NCBI GenBank assembly: GCA_035236585.1
Contig: CP141126.1
Span: forward strand, 66,999,414-67,063,413
DNA length: 64,000 nt
Origin: Warburgia ugandensis
Lineage: Eukaryota; Streptophyta; Magnoliopsida; Canellales; Canellaceae
Reading direction: 5' to 3'
The notes beneath the pieces are model-generated. The model made no database searches, was not told the origin of the DNA, and saw nothing but the letters and a program-made list of their open reading frames with translations. Every line of letters starts with the position of its first letter. The first letter of the stretch is position 1. The position numbers were made by a program, and so were the translations under genes. This document shows positions 10,410 through 23,448 of this stretch, piece after piece.

Positions 10410-13188
10410 CATAGATAGTAAAAAATGCAAGGTAATATTACCATTCCGAAGCATATTTAAATAACAATTTGCAGGCGTTTTTCAATGAAACTTCAAAATC
10501 TAAAATGTGGGAGTTCTTAGGCTCAATATATTTGATCTAGAATGATCTATTTCATGCTTTTAAAAGAATTAAAGAAGAATAAAATCATAAACATATATAG
10601 TAGAAAATGCGTGGTAATGTTACCATTCAAACATATACTTCAAGCAACAATTTGCATGCATTTTTAAAATTTGACTTCAAAATCCATAACATAGGTATTC
10701 TAAGACTCAATGCATTCTTTGTAGAATGATCAATTCCAAGAATTTACAAGCATTGAAGAGGAAATTTTTTTGGGAACATAGATAATAAAAAAATGCATGG
10801 TAATGTTACCACTCTAAAGCGTATTACAACAAGCATATTTGAAACAACAATATGTATGTCTTTTTGAATGAAACATCAAAATCTTAAACATGGTTCTTCT
10901 TATTCTAAACGTATTCCATCTAGATTGATCAATTTCAAGAATTTACAAGTATTAAAGAAGCACAAAATTAGGATCATATATAGTAAAAAATGCATGGTAA
11001 TGTTACCATTCAAATGCATATTCAAGCAACAATTTGCATTCCTTTTTCAATTAAATGTCAAAATCTAAAACATGGGCCTTCTTACACTCAATGTATTCTA
11101 TCTAGAATGATAAATTTTAAATATTTACAAGCATTAAAGCAACAGAAAATCAAAAACATATATAGTAAAAAATGCATGGTAATGTTACCTTTCAAACGCA
11201 TATTACAATAAGCATACTTCAAACAACAATTTGCACACCTTTTTTAATGAAATATCAAAATCTAAAACATGGGAGTTCTCAAATTCAATGTATTCTATCT
11301 AGAATGATCAATTTCCATTATTAAAAAAGCTGAAATTTAGGAACATATATAGTAAAAAATGCATGGTATTGTTACCATTCAAATGCATATTCAAGCAACA
11401 ATTTGCATTCCTTTTTGAATGAAACCTCAAAAATCTAAAACATGGGTCCTCTTAGACTCAATGTATTCTATCTAGAAAGATTAATTTCAGAAATTTACAA
11501 GAATTAAAGGAGCAGAAAATCATGAACATATATAGTCAAAATGCATGGTAATCTTACCATTCAAACACGTATTACATCATGCATATTTCAAGCAACAATT
11601 GGCATGCCTTTTTGAATGAAACATCAAGATCTAAAACATGGGCCTTCTTAGTACCAACATCTTCTATCCAGATTGATCAATTTCAAGCATTTACAAGTAT
11701 TACTGAAGCAAAAAATCAAGATCATATATAGTAAAAAATGCATGGTAATGTTACCATTCAAACACATATTCAAGCAGCAATTTGCTTACCTTTTCAATTA
11801 AATGTCAAAATCTAAAACATAGGCCTTCTTAAACTCAATGCATTCTATCTAGAATGATAAATTTTCAAGATTTACAAGCATTAAAGAAACAAAAAATGAA
11901 AAAAAAGGATGGTAATGTTAACTTTTGAACGCATATTACAATAAGCATACTTCAAACAACAATTTGCACACCTTTTTTAGTTAACCTTCAAAATATAAAA
12001 CATGAGTCTTCGTAGACTCAGTGTATTTTATCTAGAATGATCAATTTCAAGCACTTACAAGCACTAAAGAAGCAGAAAATCATGATCATATATAGTAAAA
12101 AATACACGGTAATTTTACCATTCAAACGCATATTCGAGCAACAATTTGCATTCCTTTTTCAATTAAATGTCAAAATCTAAAACATGGGCCTTCTTAAACT
12201 CAATGTGTTCTATCTAGAATGATAAATTTTCAAGATTTACAAGCATTACAGAAGCAAAAAATCAAAAACAGATATAGTAAAAAATGCATGGTAATGTTAC
12301 CTTTTGAACGCATATTACAATATGCATACTTTGAACAACAATTTGCACACCTTTTTGAATGGAATATTAAAATATAAAAGATAGGACTTCTCAGATTCAA
12401 AATATTCTATCTACAATGATCAATGTCCAACATTAAAGAAGCTGGAAATTTGGAACGTATGGTATTGTTACCATTCAAAAGCATATTCAGGCAACAATTT
12501 GCCTTACTTTCTGAATGAAACTTCAAAATCTAAAACATGGGTCTTCTTAGACTCAATGTATGTTGTCTAGATTGATTAATTTCAACAATTTATAAGCACT
12601 AAAGAAGTAGAAAATCATGAACATATATAGTCAAAATGCATGGTAATCTTATCATTTAAACCCATATTACATCAAGCATATTTCAAGCAACAATTTGCAT
12701 GCTTTTTTTAGTTAACCTTCAAAATCTAAAACATGGAACTTCATAGAATCAATGTATTTTATCTAGCATGGTCAATTTCAAGAATTTACAAGCATTAAAG
12801 ATGCAGAAAATCAGGAACATATATAGTAAAATGTGCATCGTAATGTTACCGTTCAAACTCATCTTACAACGATTATAATTCAAGCAAAAATTTGCTTGCC
12901 TTTTTGAACAAAACATCAAATTCTAAAACATGGGAATTTTTCTAATCAATGTATTGTATCTAGAATGATTAATTTTGAGCATTAAAGAAGCAGCAAATAA
13001 GGAACATATATGTAGTAAAAAATGCATGGTAATATTGTCATTCAAAAGATTATTCAGGAAACATTTTGCATGGCTTTTAGAATGAAACTTCAAAATCTAA
13101 AACATGAGTCTTCTTTGAATCAAAGAAATCTATTTAAAATGATAAATTTCAAGCATTTCCAAGAATTAAGAAAGCAAAAAATCAGGAG
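10410..13188 (+). repeat. Expanded 15-monomer HOR variant
   Basis: Order as read: T1, T2, T3, T4, T5, T6, a T7/T3 fused monomer (T7 left, T3-like right, near 11530-11650), T4, T5, T4, T5, T6, T7, T8, T9. Length is 2,779 bp, or 15 x 185. It looks like the nine-monomer unit with the T4-T5 part reiterated by out-of-register exchange. Confidence 0.72.
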
Positions 13189-14855
13189 CATATATAGTAA
13201 AAAATACAAGGTAATATTACCATTCTGAAGCATATGTAAGCAAAAATTTGCATGCCTTTTTCAACAAAACATCAAAATCTAAAACGTGGGACTTATTAGA
13301 CTCAATATATTTGATCTAGAATGATCTATTCCATGGTTTTAAAAGCATTAAATAAGAATAAAATTATAAACCTATATAGTAAAAAATGCATGGTAATGTT
13401 AGCATTCAAACATATAAGCAACAATTTGCATGCATTTTTAAATTTGACCACAAAATCCAAAAAATGGTCCTTCTAAGACTCAATGCATTCTTTCTAAAAT
13501 GATCAATTTCAAGCATTGAAGAAGTAAAAAATTCAGGGACGTAGATAATAAAAAATGCCTGGTAACGTTACCATTCTAAAGTGTATTACAACAAGCATAT
13601 TTGAAGCAACAATTTGCATGCCTTTTTGAATGAAACATCAAAATCTAAAACATGGGATTTCTTAGTCTCAAAGTATTCTATCTAGATTGATTAATTTCAA
13701 GCATTTACAAGTATTAAAGAAGCAAAAAATCAGGATCATATATAGTAAAAAATGCATGGCAATGTTACCATTCAAATGCATATTCAAGCAACAATTTGCA
13801 TTCCTTTTTCAATTAAATGTTAAAATCTAAAATGTGAGCCTTTTTAAACTCAATGTATTCCATCTAGAATGATTAATTTTCAAGATTTACAAGCTTTAAA
13901 GAAGCAAAAAATCAAAAACCTATATAGTAAAAAATGCATGGTAATGTTACCCTTCAAACGCATATTACAATAAGCATACTTCGAACAAATATTTGCACAC
14001 CTTTTTAAATGAAATATCAAAATCTAAAACATGGAATTTCTTAGATTCAATGTATTCTATCTAGAATCATCAATTTCCAACATTAAAGTAGCTGAAAATT
14101 AGGTCCATATATAGTAAAATATGCTTGGTATTGTTACCATTCAAACGCATATTTGAGATACAATTTGCATTTCTTTTTAAATGAAACTTCAAAATCTAAA
14201 ACATGAATCTTGTTAGACATAATGTGCTCTATCTAGAATGATTAATTTCAAAAATTTACAACCATTAAAGAAGCAAAAAATCATGAACATATATAGTCAG
14301 AATGCATGGCAATCTTACCATTCAAACGCGTATTACATTAGCATATATCAAGCAACAATTTGCATGCCTTTTTTAATGAAGCTTCAAAATCTAAAGGATG
14401 GGTCTTCTTAGACCCATTGTATTTTATCTAAAAAGATCAATTTCAAGCATTTACAGGTATTAAAGATGCAGAAAATCAGGAACACATATAGTAAATAACG
14501 CATGGTAATGTTACCATTCAAATGCATATTACAACAATCATAATTCAAGCAATAATTTGCATGCCTTTTTGAATGAAACACCAAAATCTAAAATATGGGA
14601 ATTTATATACTCAATGTAATGTATCTAGAGTGATTAATTTTGAGCATTAATGAAGCAGTAAATAAGAAACATATATATACTAAAAAACGCGTGGTAATGT
14701 TGGCATGCAAAACCCTATTTAGGAAACATTTTGCATGCCTTTTTGAATGAAAATTCAGAATATAAACATGGGTCTTATAGGCCTCATGGCACTCTATTTA
14801 GAATGATCAATTTGAAGCATTTACAAGCATTAAAAAAGAAAAAAAAAATTGGGAA
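13189..14855 (+). repeat. HOR unit: nine monomers, 1,667 bp
   Basis: The cleanest full unit. Anchor 'c' of CATATATAG-like words at 13189, 13371, 13540, 13737, 13919, 14106, 14288, 14483, 14670 and 14856 gives monomer steps of 182, 169, 197, 182, 187, 182, 195, 187 and 186 bp. The T1-T9 order matches the first unit (8026-9682), and step lengths are type-specific (T2 short, T3 and T7 long). Confidence 0.87.
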
Positions 14856-17778
14856 CATATATAGTAAAAAACACAAAGTAATATAACCATTCCAAAGCAT
14901 ATCTAAGCAACAATTTGCATGGCTTTATCAAATGAAACTTCAAAATCTAAACCGTGGGACTTCTTGGACTCAATATATTTGATCTAGAATGCTCTACTTC
15001 TTGCTTTTAAAAGCATTAAAGAAGCATAAAATCATAAACATATATAGTAAAAAATGCATGGGAATGTCACTCTTCAAGCATATATTTCAAGCAACAATAT
15101 GCATGCATTTTTAAATTTGACTTCAAAATCCAAAACATGGACCTTCTAAGACTCAATGCATTCCTCCTAAAACAATCAATTTCAACCATTTACAAGCACT
15201 GAAGAAGAAAATAAATCAGGAACATAGATAATAAAAAATGCATGGTAACGTTCCCATTCTAAAGCATATTACAACAAGCATATTTGAAGCGACAATTTGC
15301 ATGCCTTTTTGGATGAAACATCAACATCTAGAACATGGGTCTTCTTAGTCTCAACGTATTCTATCTAGAATGATCAATTTCATGCATTTACAAGTATTAA
15401 AGAAGCAGAAAATCAGGATCATATGTAGTAAAAAATGCATGGTAATGTTACCATCCCAATGCATATTCAAGCAACAATTTTCATACCTTTTTCAATTAAA
15501 TGTCAAAATATGAAACGTGGGCCTTCTTAAAATCAATGTATTCTATCTAGAATGATAAATTTTCATTATTTACAAGCATTACAGAAGCAAAATAAAAAAC
15601 ATATATAGTAAAAAATGCATGGTAATGTTACCTTTCGAAAGCATATTACAATAAGCATACTTCGAGCAATAATTTGCAGGCTTTTTTTAGTGAACCTTCA
15701 AAATCTAAAGTATGGGTCTTCTTAGACTCATTGTATTTTATCTAGAATGATCCATTTCAAGCATTTATAGGCATTGAAGATGCCATTGAAACACATATTA
15801 CAACAATCATAATTCAAGCAACAATTTGCATGCCTTTTTGAACGAAACATCAAAATCTAAAACATGGGATTTCTTATACTCAATGTATTGTATCTAGAAT
15901 GATTAATTTCAAGCATTAAAGAAGCGGTAAATAAGGAACATATATACAGTAAAAAATGCATGGTAATGTTGGCATTCAAAAGCCTTTTTAGGAAACATTT
16001 TGCATGCTTTCTCGAATGAAAATTCAAAATCTAAAACATGGGTCTTCTTAGACTCAAGGCACTCTATTTAGAATAATTAATTTCAAGCATTTCTAGGAAT
16101 TAAGAAAGCAAAAAATCAGGAACATATATAGTAAAAAACATAAGGTAATATTACCATTCTGTAGCATATCTAAGCAACAATTTACAAGCCTTTTTCAATG
16201 AAACTTCAAAATCTAAAACGTGGGACTTCTTAGACTCAATATATTTGATCTAGAATGATCAATTTCAAGCTTTTAAAAGCATTAAAGAAGCATAAAATCA
16301 TAAACATATATAGTAAAAAATGCATCATAATGTTTCCATTCAAAAGCCTATTCAGGAAACATTTTGCATGCCTTTTTGAATGAAACTTCAAAATCTAAAA
16401 CATGGGTCTTCTTAGACACAAGGAACTCTATTTAGAATCATCAATTTCAAGAATTTCTAGGAATTAAGAAAGCAAAATATCAGGAACATATATTGTAAAA
16501 AACACAAGGTAATATTACCATTCTGTAGCTTATCTAAGCAACAATTTACTAGCCTTTTTCAATGAAACTTCAAAATCTAAAACATGGGACTTCTTAGACT
16601 CAATATATTTGATCTAGAATGATCAATTTCAAGATTTTAAAATAATTAAAGAATCATAAAATCATAAACATATATAGTTAAAAATGCATGGCAATGTTAC
16701 AATTCAAACGCATATTCAAGCAACAATTTGCATTCCTTTCTCAATTAAATGTCAAAATCTAAAATGTGAGCCTTCTTTAACTCAATGTATTCTATGTAGA
16801 ATGATAAATTTTCAAGATTTACAAGCTTTAAAAAAGCACAAAAACACATATAGTAAGAAATGCATGGTAATGTTACCTTTCAAACACATATTACAATAAG
16901 CATACTTCCAACAAATATTTGCATGCCTTTTTGCATGAAATATCAAAATCTATAACGTGGGACTTCTCAGATTCAATGTATTCTATCTAGAATGATCAAT
17001 TTCCAACATTAAAGAAGCTAAAAATTAGGAACATATATAGTAAAAAACGCATGGCATTCTTACCATTCAAATGCATATTCAAGCAACAATTTGCATTCCT
17101 TTTTGAATGAAACTTCAAAATCTAAAACATGAGTCTTCTTAGACTCATTGTGCTCTATCTAGAATGATTAATTTCAAAATTTTACAACCATTATAGAAGC
17201 AAAAAATCATGAACATATATAGTCCAAATGCATGGTAATCTTACCATTCAAACACATATTACATCAAGCATATATCAAGCAATAATTTGTGTGCCTTTTT
17301 TAATGAACCTTCAAAATCTAAAGCGTGGGTCTTCCTAGACTCATTGCATTATATCTAAAATGATCAATTTCAAGCATTTACAGGCAATAAAGATGCAGAA
17401 AATCAGGAACATATAGAGTGAAAAACGCATGGTAATGTTACCATTCAAACTCATCTTATAACGATTATAAGTCAAGTAACAATTTGCATGCTTTTTGAAC
17501 GAAACATCAAAATCTAAAACATAGGACTTCTTATACTCAATGTATTGTATCTAGAACAATTAATTTCAACCATTAAAGAAGCAGTAAATAAGGAACATAT
17601 ATTAGTAAAAAATGCATGGTAATGTTGCCATTCAAAAGCCTATTTAGGAAACATTTCGCATGCCTTTTTGAATGAAACTTCAAAATCTAAAATATGGGTC
17701 TTCTAAGACTCATGGAATTCTATTTAGAATGATCAATTTCAAGCATTTCCAAGAATTAATAAAGTAAAAAATAAGGAA
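14856..17778 (+). repeat. Rearranged HOR units with fused monomers
   Basis: 14856-16122: T1-T5 then T8-T9. A T5 monomer switches into T7 sequence near 15690 and a deletion near 15780 removes most of T7 into T8. 16123-16486: a T1-T9 pair. 16487-17778: T1, T4, T5, T6, T7, T8, T9, with T2-T3 missing and the jump in register near 16680. The breakpoints keep monomer phase, as expected for homologous exchange between monomers. Confidence 0.72.
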
Positions 17779-18331
17779 CATAGATAGTAGAAAACACAAG
17801 GTAATATTACCATTCTATAGCATATCTAAGTAGCAATTTATAAGCCTTTTTCAATGAAACTTCAAAATCTAAAATGTGAGACTTCTTAGACTCAATATAT
17901 TTGTAATGACTCCAATTTTTTAATATTGAAATTCCAAGTTTAGCAATGAAAAGTTTAGTTTTTGAAGATAAGGGCATTTTAGTCATTTCACTATTTACCT
18001 TGACTGAACCCCAAGAATTTGGTCCTAAAAATGGTTCCATTATATTTGTCTCAGAAAAAGGAATCCAACGAGACCAAAATCACCCAAAACGGAGTTAAAA
18101 TGAGCAAGTTATGGCCCTTTGAAGTTCAAGGGCAAAAATGTAATTTTATTAAAAAACGAATTTACCCTGCAAAAACACAGGGGCCCGTTTTGATATGGGC
18201 ATCCCTTCATCTTCAACCTCTAGAGGGTTCTAGAACGGCGGTGATTAGAGGAGAAATCACCGCCATTCTGGAGGTTTCTCCACCGCCATTCAAAGGTGGA
18301 GAGAGCCCCCTCCAGAACCCTCTCTTAGCTC

Positions 18332-18340
18332 TATAAATAG
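18332..18340 (+). promoter_or_regulatory. TATA box of solo LTR 1
   Basis: TATAAATAG, 431 bp from the LTR start, after a C-rich stretch. The other solo LTRs have a TATA box at a similar distance, which supports it as the element's promoter. Confidence 0.75.
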
Positions 18341-18559
18341 AGCTCTTGGGCGCCTCTAATGGCAGCCCAAAACGTTGAAGAAAACCCATCATGGAGCAGT
18401 GACCTAGAGGGAAAAACAAGCCAGGTACACCCAACATCCCTCAAAACCCATCTCCACCATAGTTCCAAGGTCAATTTCCCTAAGTCTTTGCATGAAAAAC
18501 CATGCAAAATGGAGCCCTGGAGACTCACCAAGGACCCAGGGACGTCCCCTGGGCCACAC

Positions 18560-18830
18560 TAGTTCGACAGGGTCAAACCAGGGTGTCCTGAGGATGCCTC
18601 AGTTTCCCAACGAGCAGGACATTCCAGTCAAAACGTCCCACGTCGTTCCGTTTGAAAAACCAAACGGGCGCGTCTAAGGATGCGCCCGCAAAAGAGAGAG
18701 AGGCAGGAAAACCCGGCGTGTCTGCAAACGCGACGGCTGAGGCGCATGCTGCAGATGTGTAGTGCACTAGCGCTGCAGGTTTTTTTCATTCCTTAAGGAA
18801 GCCGGGGCATACGTCGCAGACACGCAGCGC
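18560..18830 (+). other. CpG-rich block of solo LTR 1
   Basis: Rich in CG dinucleotides, with words such as GGGCGCGTC and GATGCGCCCG, inside A+T-rich sequence. It lies about 230-500 bp downstream of the TATA box, in the presumed transcribed leader. Confidence 0.55.
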
Positions 18831-21830
18831 CCTAGCATTTCATTTTTTTATTTTTAAGACTCCTATGTACGTACGACACTAAAACACTTATAACTTGAGA
18901 TCTAGAGCTCTGATTGAGGTGCCACAAAAGGTGTTGTGTCCGTGTCGACGATGCATACACATCCAAACTATAAAATCCTTGATCAAGTCCCAATCAAAGG
19001 TGGGCATGACCCTTAGAATAGGATGGTGGCGCGTGACCGCTAGACCTTTGGAAAAATAAGGATACCAAGGTCCAATTAGGACCTTAGGACACCCATAGGC
19101 ATAGGGATGGACCCCTAAGGCCTAAGTAATAAGATCAATTACACTAAAAACCCATAAAAGATAGGCCAAACTAACCTTGAGTCCCCAAATCATATTCAGG
19201 AGCGTACGAGGACAAAAGGGTTAGCGCAACCTAGTCAGGTAGGTGCTCTATCACTATTAGATTCTTTTAAAAGAACTATTATTGTTTTAAGAATATATGT
19301 TTTAAGTATATGACTTGTTTAGCATGACTTAATTCAGCATGCATGTGATAAATGCTTTGTACATAGACAAGTTTTGTAAATGATTGCATATACATTATGC
19401 ACATATATGTTTTGCAAACAAGTGCATACATTGCATGATTTAAGTACTTGCAAAGATTGCATGTCCTTGAGGGTTGCCAAAAGACACTGGAGTGCCAAGG
19501 GCCAAGTAGTTGTGAGGGGCCCAAAGAGGACAGGTTTTGAAAAGAGGTTTTGGCTTATTTGATCTTATGTGATTTGGCCTAGTAAGCCCGTGGGTGCTAT
19601 GCTGAGGGGTCTGGGTTGGCCACCCAGCCTCTACCACTACTAGGTGGAATGGGTACCACGCCCAAAAAAGGGCATGTCCCTACGTCGACTGCATGTGGTA
19701 CAGGGGGCTACCACTGGTGTCACGACATTGGGTCGATGTGTCATATGCCCCGTGGAGGCTATGATGCTGTGTCCTCAGGTACCCGGGGACCACACGGCGG
19801 CGAGGTCGTGGGCATAGTTTGGACCCTATGGTTTGATGATTTATGTGCATTGCATATGGCATGATATGAGGTTGGTCGACCATACCATACTAGAGATCCA
19901 TGAGTTGGATTCCATGAAGCATCTTATGCATATCATGATGTTATGATATATATGTATATGATACTTTCGATTTTGGATTATATGATCCTTTAAGTCGTTA
20001 GTATTTTAGTTTAACAATGGATTTTCACATCGATGCTGCACTTGAGTATTCAAACATACACATGTTTTGAATGAGCATATGATTTTAAAACATCTCATGC
20101 ATTATAAAACTAGTAGTGATAGGCTCCTACTGAGTATAGTATATACTCGCCCAATCCTCAACATTTTTTTAGACACCAAGTAAATACTTAAGGGCAAGGA
20201 ACGCTTGTGCTAGGAAGACACCCAGACTAAGTGCAAGTAAGTAAACCCCTACCTTATCTTTCAATGTTACTTGATTGTAGTTACTCTCTAATAGCTGGGG
20301 CTGTGACTAACACTTTTTGGGAATAATATTGATTTAAACTTTGCCATGGCTAAATAATTTGAGAATGTGTTTTGACACTCGAGGTTTTTATGAAAGATTG
20401 TTTTCCAAAAGAAAAAGATTTTCGTGCATCTCATACTTATAAAACAAGAGATCTAGCCTTTTTATCAAAATTGCATCATATAAAAACCCGGGTCGTGACA
20501 ATATTCGATCTAGAATGATCAATTTCAAGCTTTTAAAAGCATTAAAGAAGCATACAATCATAAACATATATAGTAAAAAATGCATGGTAATGTTACCATT
20601 CAAACATATACTTCAAGCAACAATTTGCATGCATTTTTAAAATTGACTTCAAAATCCATGACATGGGTCTTCTAAGACTCAATGCATTCTTTCTGAAATG
20701 ATCAATTTGAAGCATTAAGAAGCATTGAAGAAGAAAAAAAATCAGGAACATAGATAATAAAAAATGCATGGTAAGGCTACCATTCTAAAGCGTATTACAA
20801 CAAGCATATTTGAAGCAACAATTCACATGCCTTTTTTAATGAAACGTCAAAATCTAAAACATGGGTCTTCTTAGTCTTAGCGTATTCTATCTAGATTGAT
20901 CAATTTCAAGCATTTACAAGTATTAAAGAAGTAGAAAATCAGGATCATATATAGTAAAAAATGCATGATAATGTTACCATTCCAATGCATATTCAAGCAA
21001 CAAATTGCATAGCTTTTTCAATTAAATGTCAAAATCTGAAACATGGGCCTTATTTAACTCAATGTATTCTATGTAGAATGATAAATTTTCAAGATTTACA
21101 ATCATTAAAGAAGCAAAAAATCAAAAACATACGTAGAAAAAAATGCATGGTAATGTTACCTTATAAACGTATATTACAATAAGCATACTTCTAACAGCAA
21201 TTTGCACACCTTTTTGAATGAAATATCAAAATCTAAAACTTAGGTCTTCTCAAATTCAATGTATTCTATCTAGAATGATAAATTTCCAACATTAAAAAAG
21301 CTGAAAATTGGAAACAAATATAGTAAAAAATGCATGGTATTGTTACCATTCAAACGCTTATTCAAGCAATAATTTGCATTCCTTTGTGAATGAAAATTCA
21401 AAATCTAAAACATCAGTCTTCTTAGACTCAATGTTTTAAAGATGCTGAAAATCAGGAACATATATAGTAAAAAACTCGTGGTAATGTTACCCTTCAAATG
21501 CATATTACAACAATCATAATTCAAGCAACAATTTGCATGCCCTTTTGAATGAAACATCAAAATCTAAAACGTGGGACTTCTTATACTCAATGTAATATAT
21601 CTAGAATGATTAATTTTGAGCATTAATGGAGCAGTAAATAAGGAAAATAAATATAGTAAAAAAACGCATGGTAATGTTACCATGCAAAGCCCTATTTAGG
21701 AAACAATTTGCATGCCTTTTAGAATGAAAATTCAAAATCTAAAACATGGGTCTTCGTAGACTCAAGGAACTCTATTTTGACTGATCAATTTTAAGTATTA
21801 AAAAGCATTAAAAAAACAAAAAAAGGGGAG

Positions 21831-23448
21831 CATATATAGTAAAAAACACATGGTATTGTTATCACTCCAAAGCATATCCGAGTAACAATTTGCATGCCTT
21901 TTTTAATGGAACTTCAAAATCTAAAATGTGGGACTTCTTAGACTCAATATATTTGATCTAGAATGATAAATTTCAAGCTTTTAAAAGAATTAAAGAAGCA
22001 TAAAATGATAAACAGATATAGTAACAAATGCATGGTAATGTTACCATTCAAACATATACTTCAAGCAACAATTTGCGTGCATTTTTGAATTTGACTTCAA
22101 AATCCAAAACATGGGTCTTCTTAGGTTCAATGTATTCTATCTAGAATGATAAATTTCTAGCATTTAAAAGCATTAAGAAAGGAGAAAATCATGAACATGT
22201 ATAGTAAAAAATGCATAGTAACGTTACCATTTTAAAGCGTATTACAACAAGCATATTTGAAGCAACAATTTTTATGCCTTTTTGAATGAAACATCAAAAT
22301 CTAAAATAGGGGTCTTCTTAGTCTTAATGTATTCTATCTAGATAGATCAATTTCAAGCATTTGCAAGTATTAAAGAAGCAGAAAATCAGGATCATATATT
22401 GTAAAAAATGCATGGTAATGTTACCATTTAAATGCATATTCAAGTAACAATCTGCATACCTTTATCAAGTAAATGTCAAAATCTCAAACGTGGGCCTTCT
22501 TAAACTCAATGTATTCAGTCTAAAATGATAAATTTTCATGATTTACAAGCATTAAAGAAGCAGAAAATCAAAAACATATATAGTAAAAAATGCATGGTAA
22601 GGTTACCTTTCAAACATGTATTACAATAGTCTTCTCAGATTCAATATATTCTATCTAGAACGACCAATTTCCAGCATTAAAGATGCTTAAAATTAGGAAC
22701 ATATAAGTAAAAAATGCATGGTATTATTAGCATTCAAACACATATTAAAGCAACAATTTAAATTCTTTTTTGAATGAAACTTCAAAATCTAAAACATGGG
22801 TCTTCTTAGACTCAATGTACTCTATCTAGAATGATCAATTTCAATTATTTAAAAGAATTAAAGAAGAATAAAATCAAAAACATATATAGTCAAAATGCAT
22901 GGTAATCTTACCATTCAAACGCGCATTACATCAAACATATTTCAAGCAACAATTTGCTTGCCTTTTTTAATGAACCTACAAAATCTAAAGCATGGGCCTT
23001 CGTAGACTCATTGTATTTTATCTAGAATGATCAATTTCAAGAATTTAAAAGCATTAAAGATGCATAAAATTGGGAACATATATAGTAAAAAACGCATGGC
23101 AATGTTACCATTCAAACGCATATTACAATGATCATAATTCAAGCAACAATTTGCATGCGTTTTTGAACGAAACATCAAAATTTAAAACATGGGAATTCTT
23201 ATACTCAATGTATTGTATCTTGAATGATTAATTTTGAGCATTAAAGAAGCTGCAAATAAGGAACATATATATAGTAAAAAACGATTGGTAATGTTGCTAT
23301 GCAAAAGCCTATTCAGGAAACATTTTGCATGCCTTTTAGAATAAAAATTCAAAATCTAAAACATGGGTCTTCTTTGACCCACGGAAATCTATTTAGAATT
23401 ATCAATTTCAAGCATTTACAAGAATTAAGAAAGAAAAAAAATCAGGAA
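21831..23448 (+). repeat. HOR unit with shortened T5
   Basis: T1-T9 in order over 1,618 bp. The unit is about 50 bp short because T5 lost the segment between ATTACAATA and GTCTTCTCAG near 22625. It is the rightmost recognisable nine-monomer unit. Confidence 0.78.

Larger units (their letters stand above)
7988..17901 (+). repeat. Satellite array block 1 (185-bp monomers, HOR)
   Basis: About 53 head-to-tail monomers, all in one orientation. A monomer can be recognised by this series of words: GGAACATATATAGTAAAAAA, ATGGTAATGTTACCATTCAA, AAGCAACAATTTGCATGCC, TTGAATGAAACTTCAAAATC, TAAAACATGGGTCTTCTTAG and ATTCTATCTAGAATGATCAA. Spacing between successive CATATATAG anchors is about 169-197 bp, mean about 185, near plant nucleosome spacing. 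Length types differ mainly by an optional insert of about 15-20 bp (TTACAACAAGCATA type). Nine sequence types recur in order (see the HOR entries). The period is not a multiple of three and open frames of 60-75 codons are chance. The block ends at the TSD of a solo LTR. Confidence 0.95.
17902..20500 (+). mobile_element. Solo LTR 1 (Tekay-like family), TSD ATATT
   Basis: A 2,599-bp insertion beginning TGTAATGACTCC and ending GGGTCGTGACA, flanked by perfect direct repeats ATATT (17897-17901 and 20501-20505). Joining the flanks restores a normal T1 satellite monomer. There is no internal domain, so this is a solo LTR left by recombination between two LTRs. It has a TATA box at 18332, a CpG-rich block at about 18560-18830 and the family's conserved internal block at about 19570-19880. 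The largest open frame (105 codons, 18019-18336) resembles no known protein. Confidence 0.95.

Noticed and set aside
8220..17860. CRISPR-like regular repeats
   Set aside because: The period of about 185 bp with no repeat/spacer alternation, and the eukaryotic retroelement context, make this a satellite.
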